Positions 1-5,614 of a DNA stretch of 8,908 nucleotides are shown here, one piece after another. How positions within the stretch are numbered: position 1 is the stretch's first letter; the number at the start of each line of letters is the position of its first letter. The notes beneath the pieces are model-generated. The model saw nothing but the letters and a program-made list of their open reading frames with translations. It was not told where the DNA came from and did no database searches. The DNA lies in assembly GCA_947177605.1 (NCBI GenBank), contig CAMWUX010000035.1:1-8908 (forward strand), given 5' to 3'. Source of the DNA: an uncultured Porphyromonadaceae bacterium (lineage in GTDB: Bacteria > Bacteroidota > Bacteroidia > Bacteroidales > Muribaculaceae). The translations under genes were made by a program, and so were the position numbers.

Positions 1-52
1 TGCACGATTGATTATTAAGATTTTGAGGGTGATGGAGGCGGGTGCTATTGGC

Positions 53-72
53 GGATGATTTGAAAATCGTCC
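53..72. other. Short hairpin, 8-bp stem
   Basis: Bases 53-60 pair with 65-72 (one G-T wobble) around a four-base loop TGAA. No T-run follows on either strand, so it is not a typical terminator. It could be part of a worn intergenic repeat, or chance. Confidence 0.25.
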
Positions 73-100
73 CTACAGCTCAGCGTCAGGGTTGGTGGTG

Positions 101-108
101 CAAAGTTA
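101..108 (-). promoter_or_regulatory. Possible leftward -7 promoter element
   Basis: The minus strand reads TAACTTTG, a perfect match to the Bacteroidota -7 consensus TAnnTTTG. No clear TTTG -33 element lies about 20 bases upstream. If real, it would start a transcript leaving the window to the left, and no minus-strand ATG occurs between it and the edge. A single motif of this length can occur by chance. Confidence 0.25.
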
Positions 109-268
109 AGGGTGGTTTGGGGTGGGGGAACACATATTTTTACTGTTTATGTCAGGGGCGGCGGTAAATTTCGGGTGCGTTTTTGATGATATGTAGCTGG
201 TGGTGTGATAGTTGTTACATAAATTTTTTATCAAGATGCCCCAGCCCTGCTCCGGATATCTATTTCAT

Positions 269-302
269 AAAAGGGGGCGCGACCAAACGGCCGCGCCCCC
301 TT
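269..302 (-). terminator. Intrinsic terminator of the lipoprotein gene
   Basis: A perfect 9-bp GC stem (273-281 with 292-300), extended to 11 bp by AA/TT at its base, encloses a 10-base loop. Read on the minus strand it is followed by a run of four T (complement of 269-272). It lies 24 bases past the lipoprotein stop codon, in the right orientation to end that transcript. The plus-strand reading has only TT after the stem, so termination is probably mainly leftward. Confidence 0.85.
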
Positions 303-325
303 CTGCATATATAAAAATCGTTTGA

Positions 326-1960
326 TCAGTGTTGGATCATCATCATTCTCTTTGCGCCAACCTTACGGGCTGATTTACGCAGACCGGCTGTATTGGTCTG
401 CTGTGTGTAGTCGGTAATTTCGGGGAGCTGTAAGGTACATTTACCCGAGATCGTATGAGCCGGCTGGCCGTCGTCGGTGAGTGTGAAGTCGAAAGTATAG
501 TTAGAGCCTGACTTCGTTATCGTCAGTGTTCCGCCCTTCACGGGAGCATAACCTATGACTGCGGATGCGTCACCGTTGTATTGCACATAGCAGGTAGGAG
601 CGATCTCCGTACCGTCGACATATCCGGGTATCAGTGCGCCGGCTTCGTCGGTGCCGTTGACGCTGAATGTACCTGTGGGGAGCTCGGTGTTGGTGCCTGT
701 AGCCGAGACAAATTCCAGACACATCAACTCGGTCTGATTGGCGAGAACCACACCATAGTTCACCGTACCGTTCTGATAGTAGTCGCCATAGTAGTCGACA
801 GCACTGCATTGGGTCAAGCTGAGTGTGATATCCTGCTCAAGTGTGGAATATACGGGAGCCTTACCGGTAATGTTTTCGATAGCGCCCTTGTAGGTTACTT
901 TCACGGAAGTACCTTCCTTGGTCTTGCAGTCCACGGTCACATCATAAGTGCCGTTGTTCTCTGTTATCGTAACCGTGCCCTCGGTGATCAGTGCGTATCT
1001 TACCGACAGATCCTGACGCACTCGCTCCACGAAGGTACCGGTAGCCTGAGCGCCGAATCTTTCGCCGGGTATGCACGATCCGACCGATTCCTGATCGCGG
1101 ACGGTGTAAGTGCCGGCGAGACCCTTGCCGTGTTCGGTAAAGAGATAGAGCGACACCTTGTTGCCCGGCTCATTCTGATGCATATAGTCGGGGGTGATAT
1201 CGGTGGTCTCAAACAGACGTACGATGTAATTATCTACGCCTTTAGTCTCAGAGTCATCATAATATATATAATTGGCCTTTTGAGCAGTGTACTGAGTATT
1301 GCCGGTAAAGCCCCACCAGTCCTCATCTTCGATCGCACTCATATCGGCAATCTCGATAGCGCCCGTGTAAGTAAACTCATAGTGGATATCGTCGGATTCG
1401 CCGGCGAAGAGGCCCTTAAGTGTATAAGTGCCGTCGCCGTTGTCCTTCACATCGAGGGAGCCAGTGGAGAATTTTATAAATTTTATTCTCGACTGTCCGC
1501 TCTCCACCTTGCCCGCATTATATACAGCCATAGTATTGACGAGCGAGAATGTGAGATCGTGCTCACTGTTGGGGTCGGAAGTAGGTGTGTACAGACCGGA
1601 AGGCAAATGCGGATTGGCGTGATCGGCATCGGCCTCTGCATATAGGTCAAGACAGAGGATGTAGTCACCCTCGTTCATCGGATAGGTCTGAAAACCGTCG
1701 TAACCGATCTCACCAGTAGTGAGTTCTATATAATAATTGCCATGTTGCTGCTGCCAGGGGATAAAGTAGTAGCAGTCGGTAGTAGCTTCCTTTAATACTA
1801 CCTCCGTCACATCCTCCGGCTCCGGATCTAATCCGGGTCCCACATCATTCTTGTCTTCGCAGGCGGATGTGACCCCCAATATCGATACGACTGTCGCCAA
1901 CAGCAGTAGCCGCTTTACGATACCGCTGATCATTTTGCTTGATAGTGAATTGAATTTCAT
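326..1960 (-). CDS. Probable surface lipoprotein with three related modules
   Basis: This 544-residue protein has no family I recognise. A basic, hydrophobic leader (about residues 10-33) ends at VTSAC, giving a lipid-modified Cys34. The following residues EDKND are acidic, as in lipoproteins that Bacteroidota export to the cell surface, so surface display is inferred. The rest consists of three diverged modules of about 130-145 residues (near 62-206, 224-365 and 385-512). Each has an N-Y-x-V/I-type strand, a turn of the LPSGLY/LAGTYT/LPTGTF kind and a G-T-L/V-T-I-x-x-x-G-x-Y hairpin; the first two end in Y-x-G-A-I-E. Beta-sandwich or barrel folds are likely. The C-terminus (528-544) is unexpectedly basic, then has three Met. 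Met10 is an alternative start that would give a more ordinary signal peptide. The gene stands alone, with its own promoter (2036-2067) and terminator (269-302). No SusC/SusD partner is present. It may bind a ligand or matrix component, but the sequence does not say which. Confidence 0.8.
   Translation of the reverse strand: MKFNSLSSKMISGIVKRLLLLATVVSILGVTSACEDKNDVGPGLDPEPEDVTEVVLKEATTDCYYFIPWQQQHGNYYIELTTGEIGYDGFQTYPMNEGDYILCLDLYAEADADHANPHLPSGLYTPTSDPNSEHDLTFSLVNTMAVYNAGKVESGQSRIKFIKFSTGSLDVKDNGDGTYTLKGLFAGESDDIHYEFTYTGAIEIADMSAIEDEDWWGFTGNTQYTAQKANYIYYDDSETKGVDNYIVRLFETTDITPDYMHQNEPGNKVSLYLFTEHGKGLAGTYTVRDQESVGSCIPGERFGAQATGTFVERVRQDLSVRYALITEGTVTITENNGTYDVTVDCKTKEGTSVKVTYKGAIENITGKAPVYSTLEQDITLSLTQCSAVDYYGDYYQNGTVNYGVVLANQTELMCLEFVSATGTNTELPTGTFSVNGTDEAGALIPGYVDGTEIAPTCYVQYNGDASAVIGYAPVKGGTLTITKSGSNYTFDFTLTDDGQPAHTISGKCTLQLPEITDYTQQTNTAGLRKSARKVGAKRMMMIQH
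425..1777 (-). repeat. Three diverged protein modules inside the lipoprotein gene
   Basis: By eye, module 1 covers about 1343-1777, module 2 about 866-1291 and module 3 about 425-808 (residues 62-206, 224-365 and 385-512). They share the order: aromatic-rich start, N-Y-x-V/I-x-L strand, LPSG/LAGT/LPTG turn, then a G-T-x-T-I hairpin with NG or GSN, and a final strand ending in YxGAIE (modules 1 and 2) or ISGKC (module 3). The DNA copies are not obviously similar, so the duplication is old. Boundaries are approximate. Confidence 0.55.
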
Positions 1961-2035
1961 ATTATTAATTTAGAGTGATTACATACTATTTGAAACCGCA
2001 TTGCGTAATTAGCTTACACTATGTAAATCTTAGCA

Positions 2036-2067
2036 CAAATTTAGCAACAATTTGTCAACTTTCCAAA
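2036..2067 (-). promoter_or_regulatory. Promoter of the lipoprotein gene
   Basis: On the minus strand a -33 element TTTG (2067-2064) is followed after exactly 20 bases by TAAATTTG (2043-2036). This matches the Bacteroidota housekeeping promoter consensus TTTG-N19/20-TAnnTTTG at every defined base. Transcription should begin near 2031, leaving a leader of about 70 bases before the ATG at 1960. The leader is AT-rich, without a Shine-Dalgarno sequence, and contains only a weak 5-bp hairpin (2014-2026). Confidence 0.75.
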
Positions 2068-2085
2068 TTCGTCGAATTGCTGTAT

Positions 2086-2105
2086 GCGCCAGCCCCGGCT
2101 GACGC
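2086..2105. other. GC-rich inverted repeat past the nitroreductase gene
   Basis: Bases 2086-2094 and 2097-2105 form a near-perfect palindrome (GCGCCAGCC / GGCTGACGC, one mismatch). It lies about 90 bases downstream of the nitroreductase stop and just upstream of the lipoprotein promoter. It has no T-run on either strand, so a role as a factor-independent terminator is doubtful. It could stabilise the 3' end of the leftward four-gene transcript or serve as a protein-binding site. The rest of 1961-2194 holds the lipoprotein promoter and leader and nothing else I can name. Confidence 0.3.
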
Positions 2106-2194
2106 AGTACGCCGTATGAGATAGATGGTGAGGGTAAGCTACGGCCGTGATGTCAAGATCAATCCGTCACTACAGGCCTTATATCGGAGGGTGA

Positions 2195-2821
2195 TTACCA
2201 GCGGTTGTAGTGGACGTTGGCGGGTTTCCATTTGTCTTTCGGTGTGGGCTCCGCGTCGGGGTAGCCTATGCAGACGCATGCCATCGGTATGATATTCTCA
2301 GGGAGGTCGAGCATTGCCGAAAATTGCGCTACTCTATCCATCTTGGGATATATTCCGCACCACACTGCTCCAAGTCCGAGGGCGTGAGCGGCCAGAAGCA
2401 GGTTCTCGGTTGCAGCCGATACATCCTGTACCCAGTATTCGCGGCCGTCGCCATCGAAGGTGGCCGTAAGGTCTCCGCACATGATCACGGCTACCGATGC
2501 TTTCCTGGCCATTGTCATGGTCTGGAAATTTGTGCCGATCGAATCAAGTATCGCGCGCTCATTGATCACTACAAACCGCCACGGCTGCTTATTGCCTGCT
2601 GTGGGGGCTGCCATAGCGGCGCGCAGCAGGGTGTCGATCTTACCGCTGTCGACGGCTCGGTCGGCATAGGAGCGTACGCTGGTACGCGTCATTATGTCAT
2701 CGAGCGTCGACGAAACTGGTGAAGCCGGCTCGTGAGTAGCTGTAGCGGAGCGAACCCACATATAAGCCACAACCACCAGAGCTGCTGCGAGAAGAATTAT
2801 AAGGAAAGCAGAATTTTTCAT
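2195..2821 (-). CDS. Membrane-anchored nitroreductase-family flavoprotein
   Basis: This 208-residue protein belongs to the nitroreductase family of FMN enzymes, which use a reduced flavin to reduce nitro groups, quinones, enones or other acceptors. The natural substrate cannot be read from the sequence. Visible family motifs are RTSVRSY (46-52) and APTAGNKQPW (72-81), which contact FMN, and GLGAVWCGIYP (149-159). Unlike typical cytosolic members it begins with one hydrophobic segment (about 5-22) after a Lys. There is no lipobox, so it is probably a signal anchor or uncleaved signal placing the enzyme in the periplasm. A start at Met44 would remove the anchor, but the Met at 2821 lies only 22 bases after the preceding gene, as expected in an operon. 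It is the last of four leftward genes and follows a membrane FMN/iron-sulfur protein that could supply its electrons. The family call is firm; location and partner are inferred. Confidence 0.85.
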   Translation of the reverse strand: MKNSAFLIILLAAALVVVAYMWVRSATATHEPASPVSSTLDDIMTRTSVRSYADRAVDSGKIDTLLRAAMAAPTAGNKQPWRFVVINERAILDSIGTNFQTMTMARKASVAVIMCGDLTATFDGDGREYWVQDVSAATENLLLAAHALGLGAVWCGIYPKMDRVAQFSAMLDLPENIIPMACVCIGYPDAEPTPKDKWKPANVHYNRW

Positions 2822-2843
2822 AACATTTTATATTTTCAAGTTA

Positions 2844-3896
2844 TTAACCGATGTTTTCAGCACGTTTGATGAGTGAGCCGGTAGGGCAAACAAACCGACA
2901 ATAGGGACGATTGACCACTGTAGAAAGGAGTACGAATGCAGCTGCCGCGCCGATAATCCACCACGACGCCGACTCAATCTGAAATGCCTGAAACAGCTCC
3001 AGATCCATCCAACCCGTGAGGCAGTCGGTCCAAAGCAGAAGCATGAGCGCAGCCCAGAGCAGTCGCCGGAACCAATCAAGCCCCTTGACGAACTTAGCAG
3101 ACAGATGCACCTTGAAGCCGCATACCTGCGCGGCGATCTGTTGTGCCGAGCCGAGCGGACATACATGACTGCAATAGTGCTGCGGCCTGCCAAACAGCGG
3201 ATACACAAATGCTGCCACGAGCATGGCTACGGCTACGAGTCCGGCAGGCAGAGCCATACCATTGGATATATACTTCATGATCATCGCGTAGTCGAGGAAC
3301 TGACCGCACCAGAAGCCGAGTACGACTACATTGGCCACCATCTGTAGGGTGTGATACCACTTTTTACGCACTACAAGGGGGACAATGCAGGCGCAGAGCG
3401 TAACGATGAGCGCAACCCACAATTTCCACGGCATAGCGGACGCGACCCGAGCCTTAGTGCCCTCATAGTAAGCCAATCCGGAATTGACATTGGTGATAAT
3501 GGCCTGCGACGAATAAGTGGCACCGCTCACCGCATCTACCTTCAGAAGGAGTGCATCTTCGGGAGTCTCGCCGACCCATTCGGACAATATCACGGCCGCA
3601 CGCTTGAAGAATCCCGGGGTCTCGACATTGTCAAGAGCCTTCACCTGTCGGATCCTGCCGTCGGAAATATAAATATCCAGATTCACAGGGCCGGCATAGC
3701 CGTCGATACATCCAGGCACATCCGCGGTGTGTATCACCACCTCACCGGAGGCCGTAACTGTCTCGGCTTCCTCCGTCACCCCGGTAGCGGCCGACGGCAC
3801 GATTGAGCATCCGAATACCGATTTATTAACTACAATAGCTGCCGCTACCATCATAAGCAGGGCCACTACGAGACTCAATACTTTATCTTTCTTCAT
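2844..3896 (-). CDS. FMN-binding / 4Fe-4S membrane electron-transfer protein (NosR/RnfG-like)
   Basis: The 350-residue product combines an N-terminal membrane segment (6-26), an extracytoplasmic FMN-binding domain (about 50-146) and five further membrane segments (near 158-176, 184-203, 214-235, 275-293 and 311-328). The FMN domain has DAVSGATYSS, the motif in which ApbE covalently attaches FMN to a Thr (here Thr127) in RnfG, NqrC and NosR. Two CX3CP motifs, CSHVCPLG (242-249) and CRFVCPTG (333-340), match the NapH/NosR-type iron-sulfur membrane domain. Both follow outward-to-inward helices and sit beside Lys/Arg-rich segments, so they should face the cytoplasm. Electrons would then pass from cytoplasmic donors to the external flavin. 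Unlike NosR, there is no C-terminal ferredoxin domain with CX2CX2CX3C. I chose the Met at 3896, which starts a clean signal-like sequence; an in-frame Met at 3926 would add ten residues and overlap tcdA. It probably serves the nitroreductase 22 bases downstream. No apbE lies in the window. Confidence 0.82.
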   Translation of the reverse strand: MKKDKVLSLVVALLMMVAAAIVVNKSVFGCSIVPSAATGVTEEAETVTASGEVVIHTADVPGCIDGYAGPVNLDIYISDGRIRQVKALDNVETPGFFKRAAVILSEWVGETPEDALLLKVDAVSGATYSSQAIITNVNSGLAYYEGTKARVASAMPWKLWVALIVTLCACIVPLVVRKKWYHTLQMVANVVVLGFWCGQFLDYAMIMKYISNGMALPAGLVAVAMLVAAFVYPLFGRPQHYCSHVCPLGSAQQIAAQVCGFKVHLSAKFVKGLDWFRRLLWAALMLLLWTDCLTGWMDLELFQAFQIESASWWIIGAAAAFVLLSTVVNRPYCRFVCPTGSLIKRAENIG

Positions 3897-3901
3897 TGCT
3901 T

Positions 3902-3909
3902 CAAAAATA
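3902..3909 (-). promoter_or_regulatory. Possible internal -7 element before the FMN/Fe-S gene
   Basis: In the short gap after tcdA the minus strand reads TATTTTTG, a perfect TAnnTTTG, ending 5 bases before the ATG at 3896. No TTTG lies 19-20 bases upstream; the nearest TTG is about 14 bases away. If used, it would let the redox pair be transcribed apart from the first two genes, with almost no leader. The AT-rich gap makes a chance match plausible. Confidence 0.3.
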
Positions 3910-3915
3910 AAAGTT

Positions 3916-4668
3916 CTATTTGACAAGATGCCGTATGCACATCCCGGCCAAAGTCATGCCGAATATGGCGGTGATATGGCACATCGACCCGTTGTAGCTC
4001 ACCTTACCGTAGCTCATCGATGTATCCGACGTGGCGGTGTCGTCCATACCGCGGTTGGGCACCATCTCATCGGACCACACGCACATAAAGCGGCGCGCGG
4101 GATACACGCCGGTACGCTTGAAGCGACGGCGCAGAGCGGCTGCCAGACGGCAACCTGTGACATCGGTAAACTTACCAGACCGTATCCGCGACGGATCGAG
4201 CTTAAGCGCAGCGCCCATCGACGAGAAGAGCGCGACCTTACGCCGGGTGGCTTCACATATCAGCAGGGCTTTGCAGGCTATGGAATCGATGGCATCGATC
4301 ACGCAATCGTAGTCTTCGAGTGCAAACTCCCCTGCCGTACTCTCATTGTATTCCATATCGAGTGCCTCCACGGAGGCCGACGGATTGATTTCGAGCAGCC
4401 GACGCCGCAGAGCATCGACCTTACGCTCCCCTACGGTCTGTGTCGTAGCCATGAGCTGACGGTTGATGTTTGACGGAGCCACGCAGTCGGCATCGACTAT
4501 CGTAATATGTGCGACCGAACTGCGCACGAGCGCTTCAGCCGCCCAACTGCCTACACCACCCACGCCCATCACGAGCACACGAGCGGAGCGCAGACGCTCC
4601 ACGCCCTCGTCGCCCAGCAGACGCGCGGTACGGCTCTGCCACATATCTCCTTCATTAGCTTCGCTCAT
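3916..4668 (-). CDS. tcdA: tRNA threonylcarbamoyladenosine dehydratase (E1-like)
   Basis: This 250-residue ThiF/MoeB/E1-like protein matches TcdA (CsdL). TcdA uses ATP to cyclise t6A37 to ct6A in tRNAs reading ANN codons. The N-terminal signature WQSRTARLLG is followed by the nucleotide-binding GVGGVGS (35-41), the DADCVAPSNINRQ segment (59-71) that contacts ATP, and a DAIDS motif. Downstream sequence (SSMGAALKLDPSRI, then FTDVTGCRLAAALRRR) and the C-terminal stretch YNGSMCHITAIFGMTLAG agree with the subfamily. No rhodanese or ubiquitin-like domain is fused. I chose the Met at 4668, which follows the upstream stop by one base (TGATATG) and suits translational coupling; an in-frame Met at 4692 would add eight residues and overlap the NlpC gene. 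It is second in the leftward cluster, and its link to its envelope-related neighbours is probably only shared transcription. Confidence 0.9.
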   Translation of the reverse strand: MSEANEGDMWQSRTARLLGDEGVERLRSARVLVMGVGGVGSWAAEALVRSSVAHITIVDADCVAPSNINRQLMATTQTVGERKVDALRRRLLEINPSASVEALDMEYNESTAGEFALEDYDCVIDAIDSIACKALLICEATRRKVALFSSMGAALKLDPSRIRSGKFTDVTGCRLAAALRRRFKRTGVYPARRFMCVWSDEMVPNRGMDDTATSDTSMSYGKVSYNGSMCHITAIFGMTLAGMCIRHLVK

Positions 4669-4669
4669 A

Positions 4670-5446
4670 TCAATCAAAGAAATCCTCATCAATTTCAGCC
4701 GCAGGATGTGTTTGCGGCGACACCCTGACGGTCTTTATAGGCTGACGCGCCGGCTGAGGTTGTGGTGTCTGTGTCTGCGGGCGCACGGGCTCAACCGATG
4801 CTGGCGCCGGGGTTGGCTTCGGTGTATTATCCCCGGGGGTGTCAACCGGAGGCGCAGTCTGCTTAGACTCAGATGCCAGGCGCTTGCCGTAAGCCTCAAT
4901 GCGGCCGCTACCGAGATAGTTGCGCTTAAAGTAGTCGGTAGTGACTGGAGCCACCACTACCCCGACTTTCGAGGAGGCGTGTATCATCTTGTCGTCGCCG
5001 ATATAGATGCCGACATGACCGACATTGCCACCTTCGTGCACTGAGAAAAACATCAGATCGCCGGGCTTCATCTCGTCGCGGCGTATCTTCCTGCAGAATT
5101 CCTGCTGCTGAGCCGACGTACGCGGCAGGCTGATATCCAACGCTCTCAGATATACCTGCAGCACGAAGCCGGAACAGTCGACACCATCGCGGGTGTTGCC
5201 TCCATATTTATAAGGTGTACCGAGCCAACTATTGGCTTCGGTGAGGAGCGCCGACATGGAGGGCTGAGCCCTGACGGGCACCTCGACAGCGGATGCAGAG
5301 CCGCGGTCGGCACGCGTGGCTCCCGGAGGCGAAAGTTGCGCGGTGCGGCCACCATTGCTATGGCGTAATGATCCGCAGCCGGTCATCACCACCGACAGCA
5401 TCACCGCAGCCCATACGATTACCTTTTCTACCTTTACGCCAAGCAT
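4670..5446 (-). CDS. NlpC/P60 family cell-wall peptidase lipoprotein
   Basis: This 258-residue protein has a short leader ending in VMTGC, so Cys24 is probably lipid-modified; Met rather than Leu at -3 makes this a slightly weak lipobox. A linker leads to an NlpC/P60 domain (about 64-185). The catalytic Cys91 lies in DGVDCSGFV, His144 in VGHVGIYIG, and the third polar residue is probably His156 in IHASS. These enzymes cut peptidoglycan stem peptides, usually between D-Glu and a diamino acid, in the periplasm or at the outer membrane. After the domain comes a long low-complexity tail rich in Pro, Thr and Gln (about 192-240), ending in acidic and aromatic residues EIDEDFFD. There is no SH3 domain, so this resembles the short Spr/MepS type with an added tail. 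It is the first gene of the leftward cluster and diverges from the HtrA protease gene. The family and active site are clear; the exact bond cut and the lipid anchor are inferred. Confidence 0.9.
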   Translation of the reverse strand: MLGVKVEKVIVWAAVMLSVVMTGCGSLRHSNGGRTAQLSPPGATRADRGSASAVEVPVRAQPSMSALLTEANSWLGTPYKYGGNTRDGVDCSGFVLQVYLRALDISLPRTSAQQQEFCRKIRRDEMKPGDLMFFSVHEGGNVGHVGIYIGDDKMIHASSKVGVVVAPVTTDYFKRNYLGSGRIEAYGKRLASESKQTAPPVDTPGDNTPKPTPAPASVEPVRPQTQTPQPQPARQPIKTVRVSPQTHPAAEIDEDFFD

Positions 5447-5451
5447 AATGG

Positions 5452-5459
5452 CAAAATTA
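5452..5459 (-). promoter_or_regulatory. -7 element of the leftward four-gene cluster
   Basis: The minus strand reads TAATTTTG, a perfect TAnnTTTG, ending 5 bases before the ATG at 5446. Upstream TTTTG (5479-5475) lies 15 bases away rather than the usual 19-20, and an A7 tract (complement of 5465-5471) fills the spacer. If used, the RNA would start within a few bases of the ATG, giving a leaderless or nearly leaderless message. Otherwise translation may start at a later Met or another promoter lies further upstream. Confidence 0.45.
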
Positions 5460-5574
5460 GTTACTTTTTTTCAACAAAATCCCCTTCTGAGTGAAAATTA
5501 TTAAAATTCCGCCCGATGTTATTAAATCACCTTAATTTCGGCCACGCGCGTATAATATCTACCGCAATAAAACG

Positions 5575-5582
5575 TATTTTTG
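5575..5582 (+). promoter_or_regulatory. -7 element of the HtrA protease gene
   Basis: TATTTTTG matches TAnnTTTG exactly and lies 32 bases before the chosen ATG at 5615, implying a leader of roughly 28 bases. No good TTTG -33 element is at the expected spacing (near 5551-5556 the sequence is TATAAT), so recognition could involve an alternative sigma factor or an activator. It supports starting the protein at 5615 rather than at the upstream in-frame ATG at 5516, which would lie before the transcript start. Confidence 0.5.
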
Positions 5583-5614
5583 TACAAACCATTCATTCAT
5601 ATATATCCAAAACT

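Larger units (their letters stand above)
1..268. other. Left-edge stretch with no supported gene
   Basis: I find no convincing coding region on either strand. The plus strand is rich in G and T with many short G runs. It contains one small hairpin (53-72) and one leftward -7 promoter-like motif (101-108), both annotated separately. It is most likely intergenic DNA between the terminator at 269-302 and a gene beyond the left edge. A degenerate remnant of a gene cannot be excluded by eye. Confidence 0.5.

Noticed and set aside
1..268. Possible tRNA or small RNA in the left-edge region
   Set aside because: I could not fold a cloverleaf or recognise any conserved RNA signature there; only one small hairpin is present.
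581..1645. Long plus-strand open frame of 354 codons opposite the lipoprotein gene
   Set aside because: It lies entirely antisense to a protein with a clear signal peptide, promoter and terminator; its translation shows no domain or sensible composition pattern, so it is a shadow frame.
2111..2145. Inverted repeat GCCGTA / TACGGC in the spacer upstream of the lipoprotein gene
   Set aside because: Only 6 bp of stem with a 23-base loop and no T-run; readily expected by chance.
2828..3208. Minus-strand open frame of 126 codons overlapping the FMN/Fe-S gene
   Set aside because: It is an alternative frame within the same strand of a gene with clear FMN and CX3CP motifs, and its Arg/Ser/Cys-rich translation resembles no protein.
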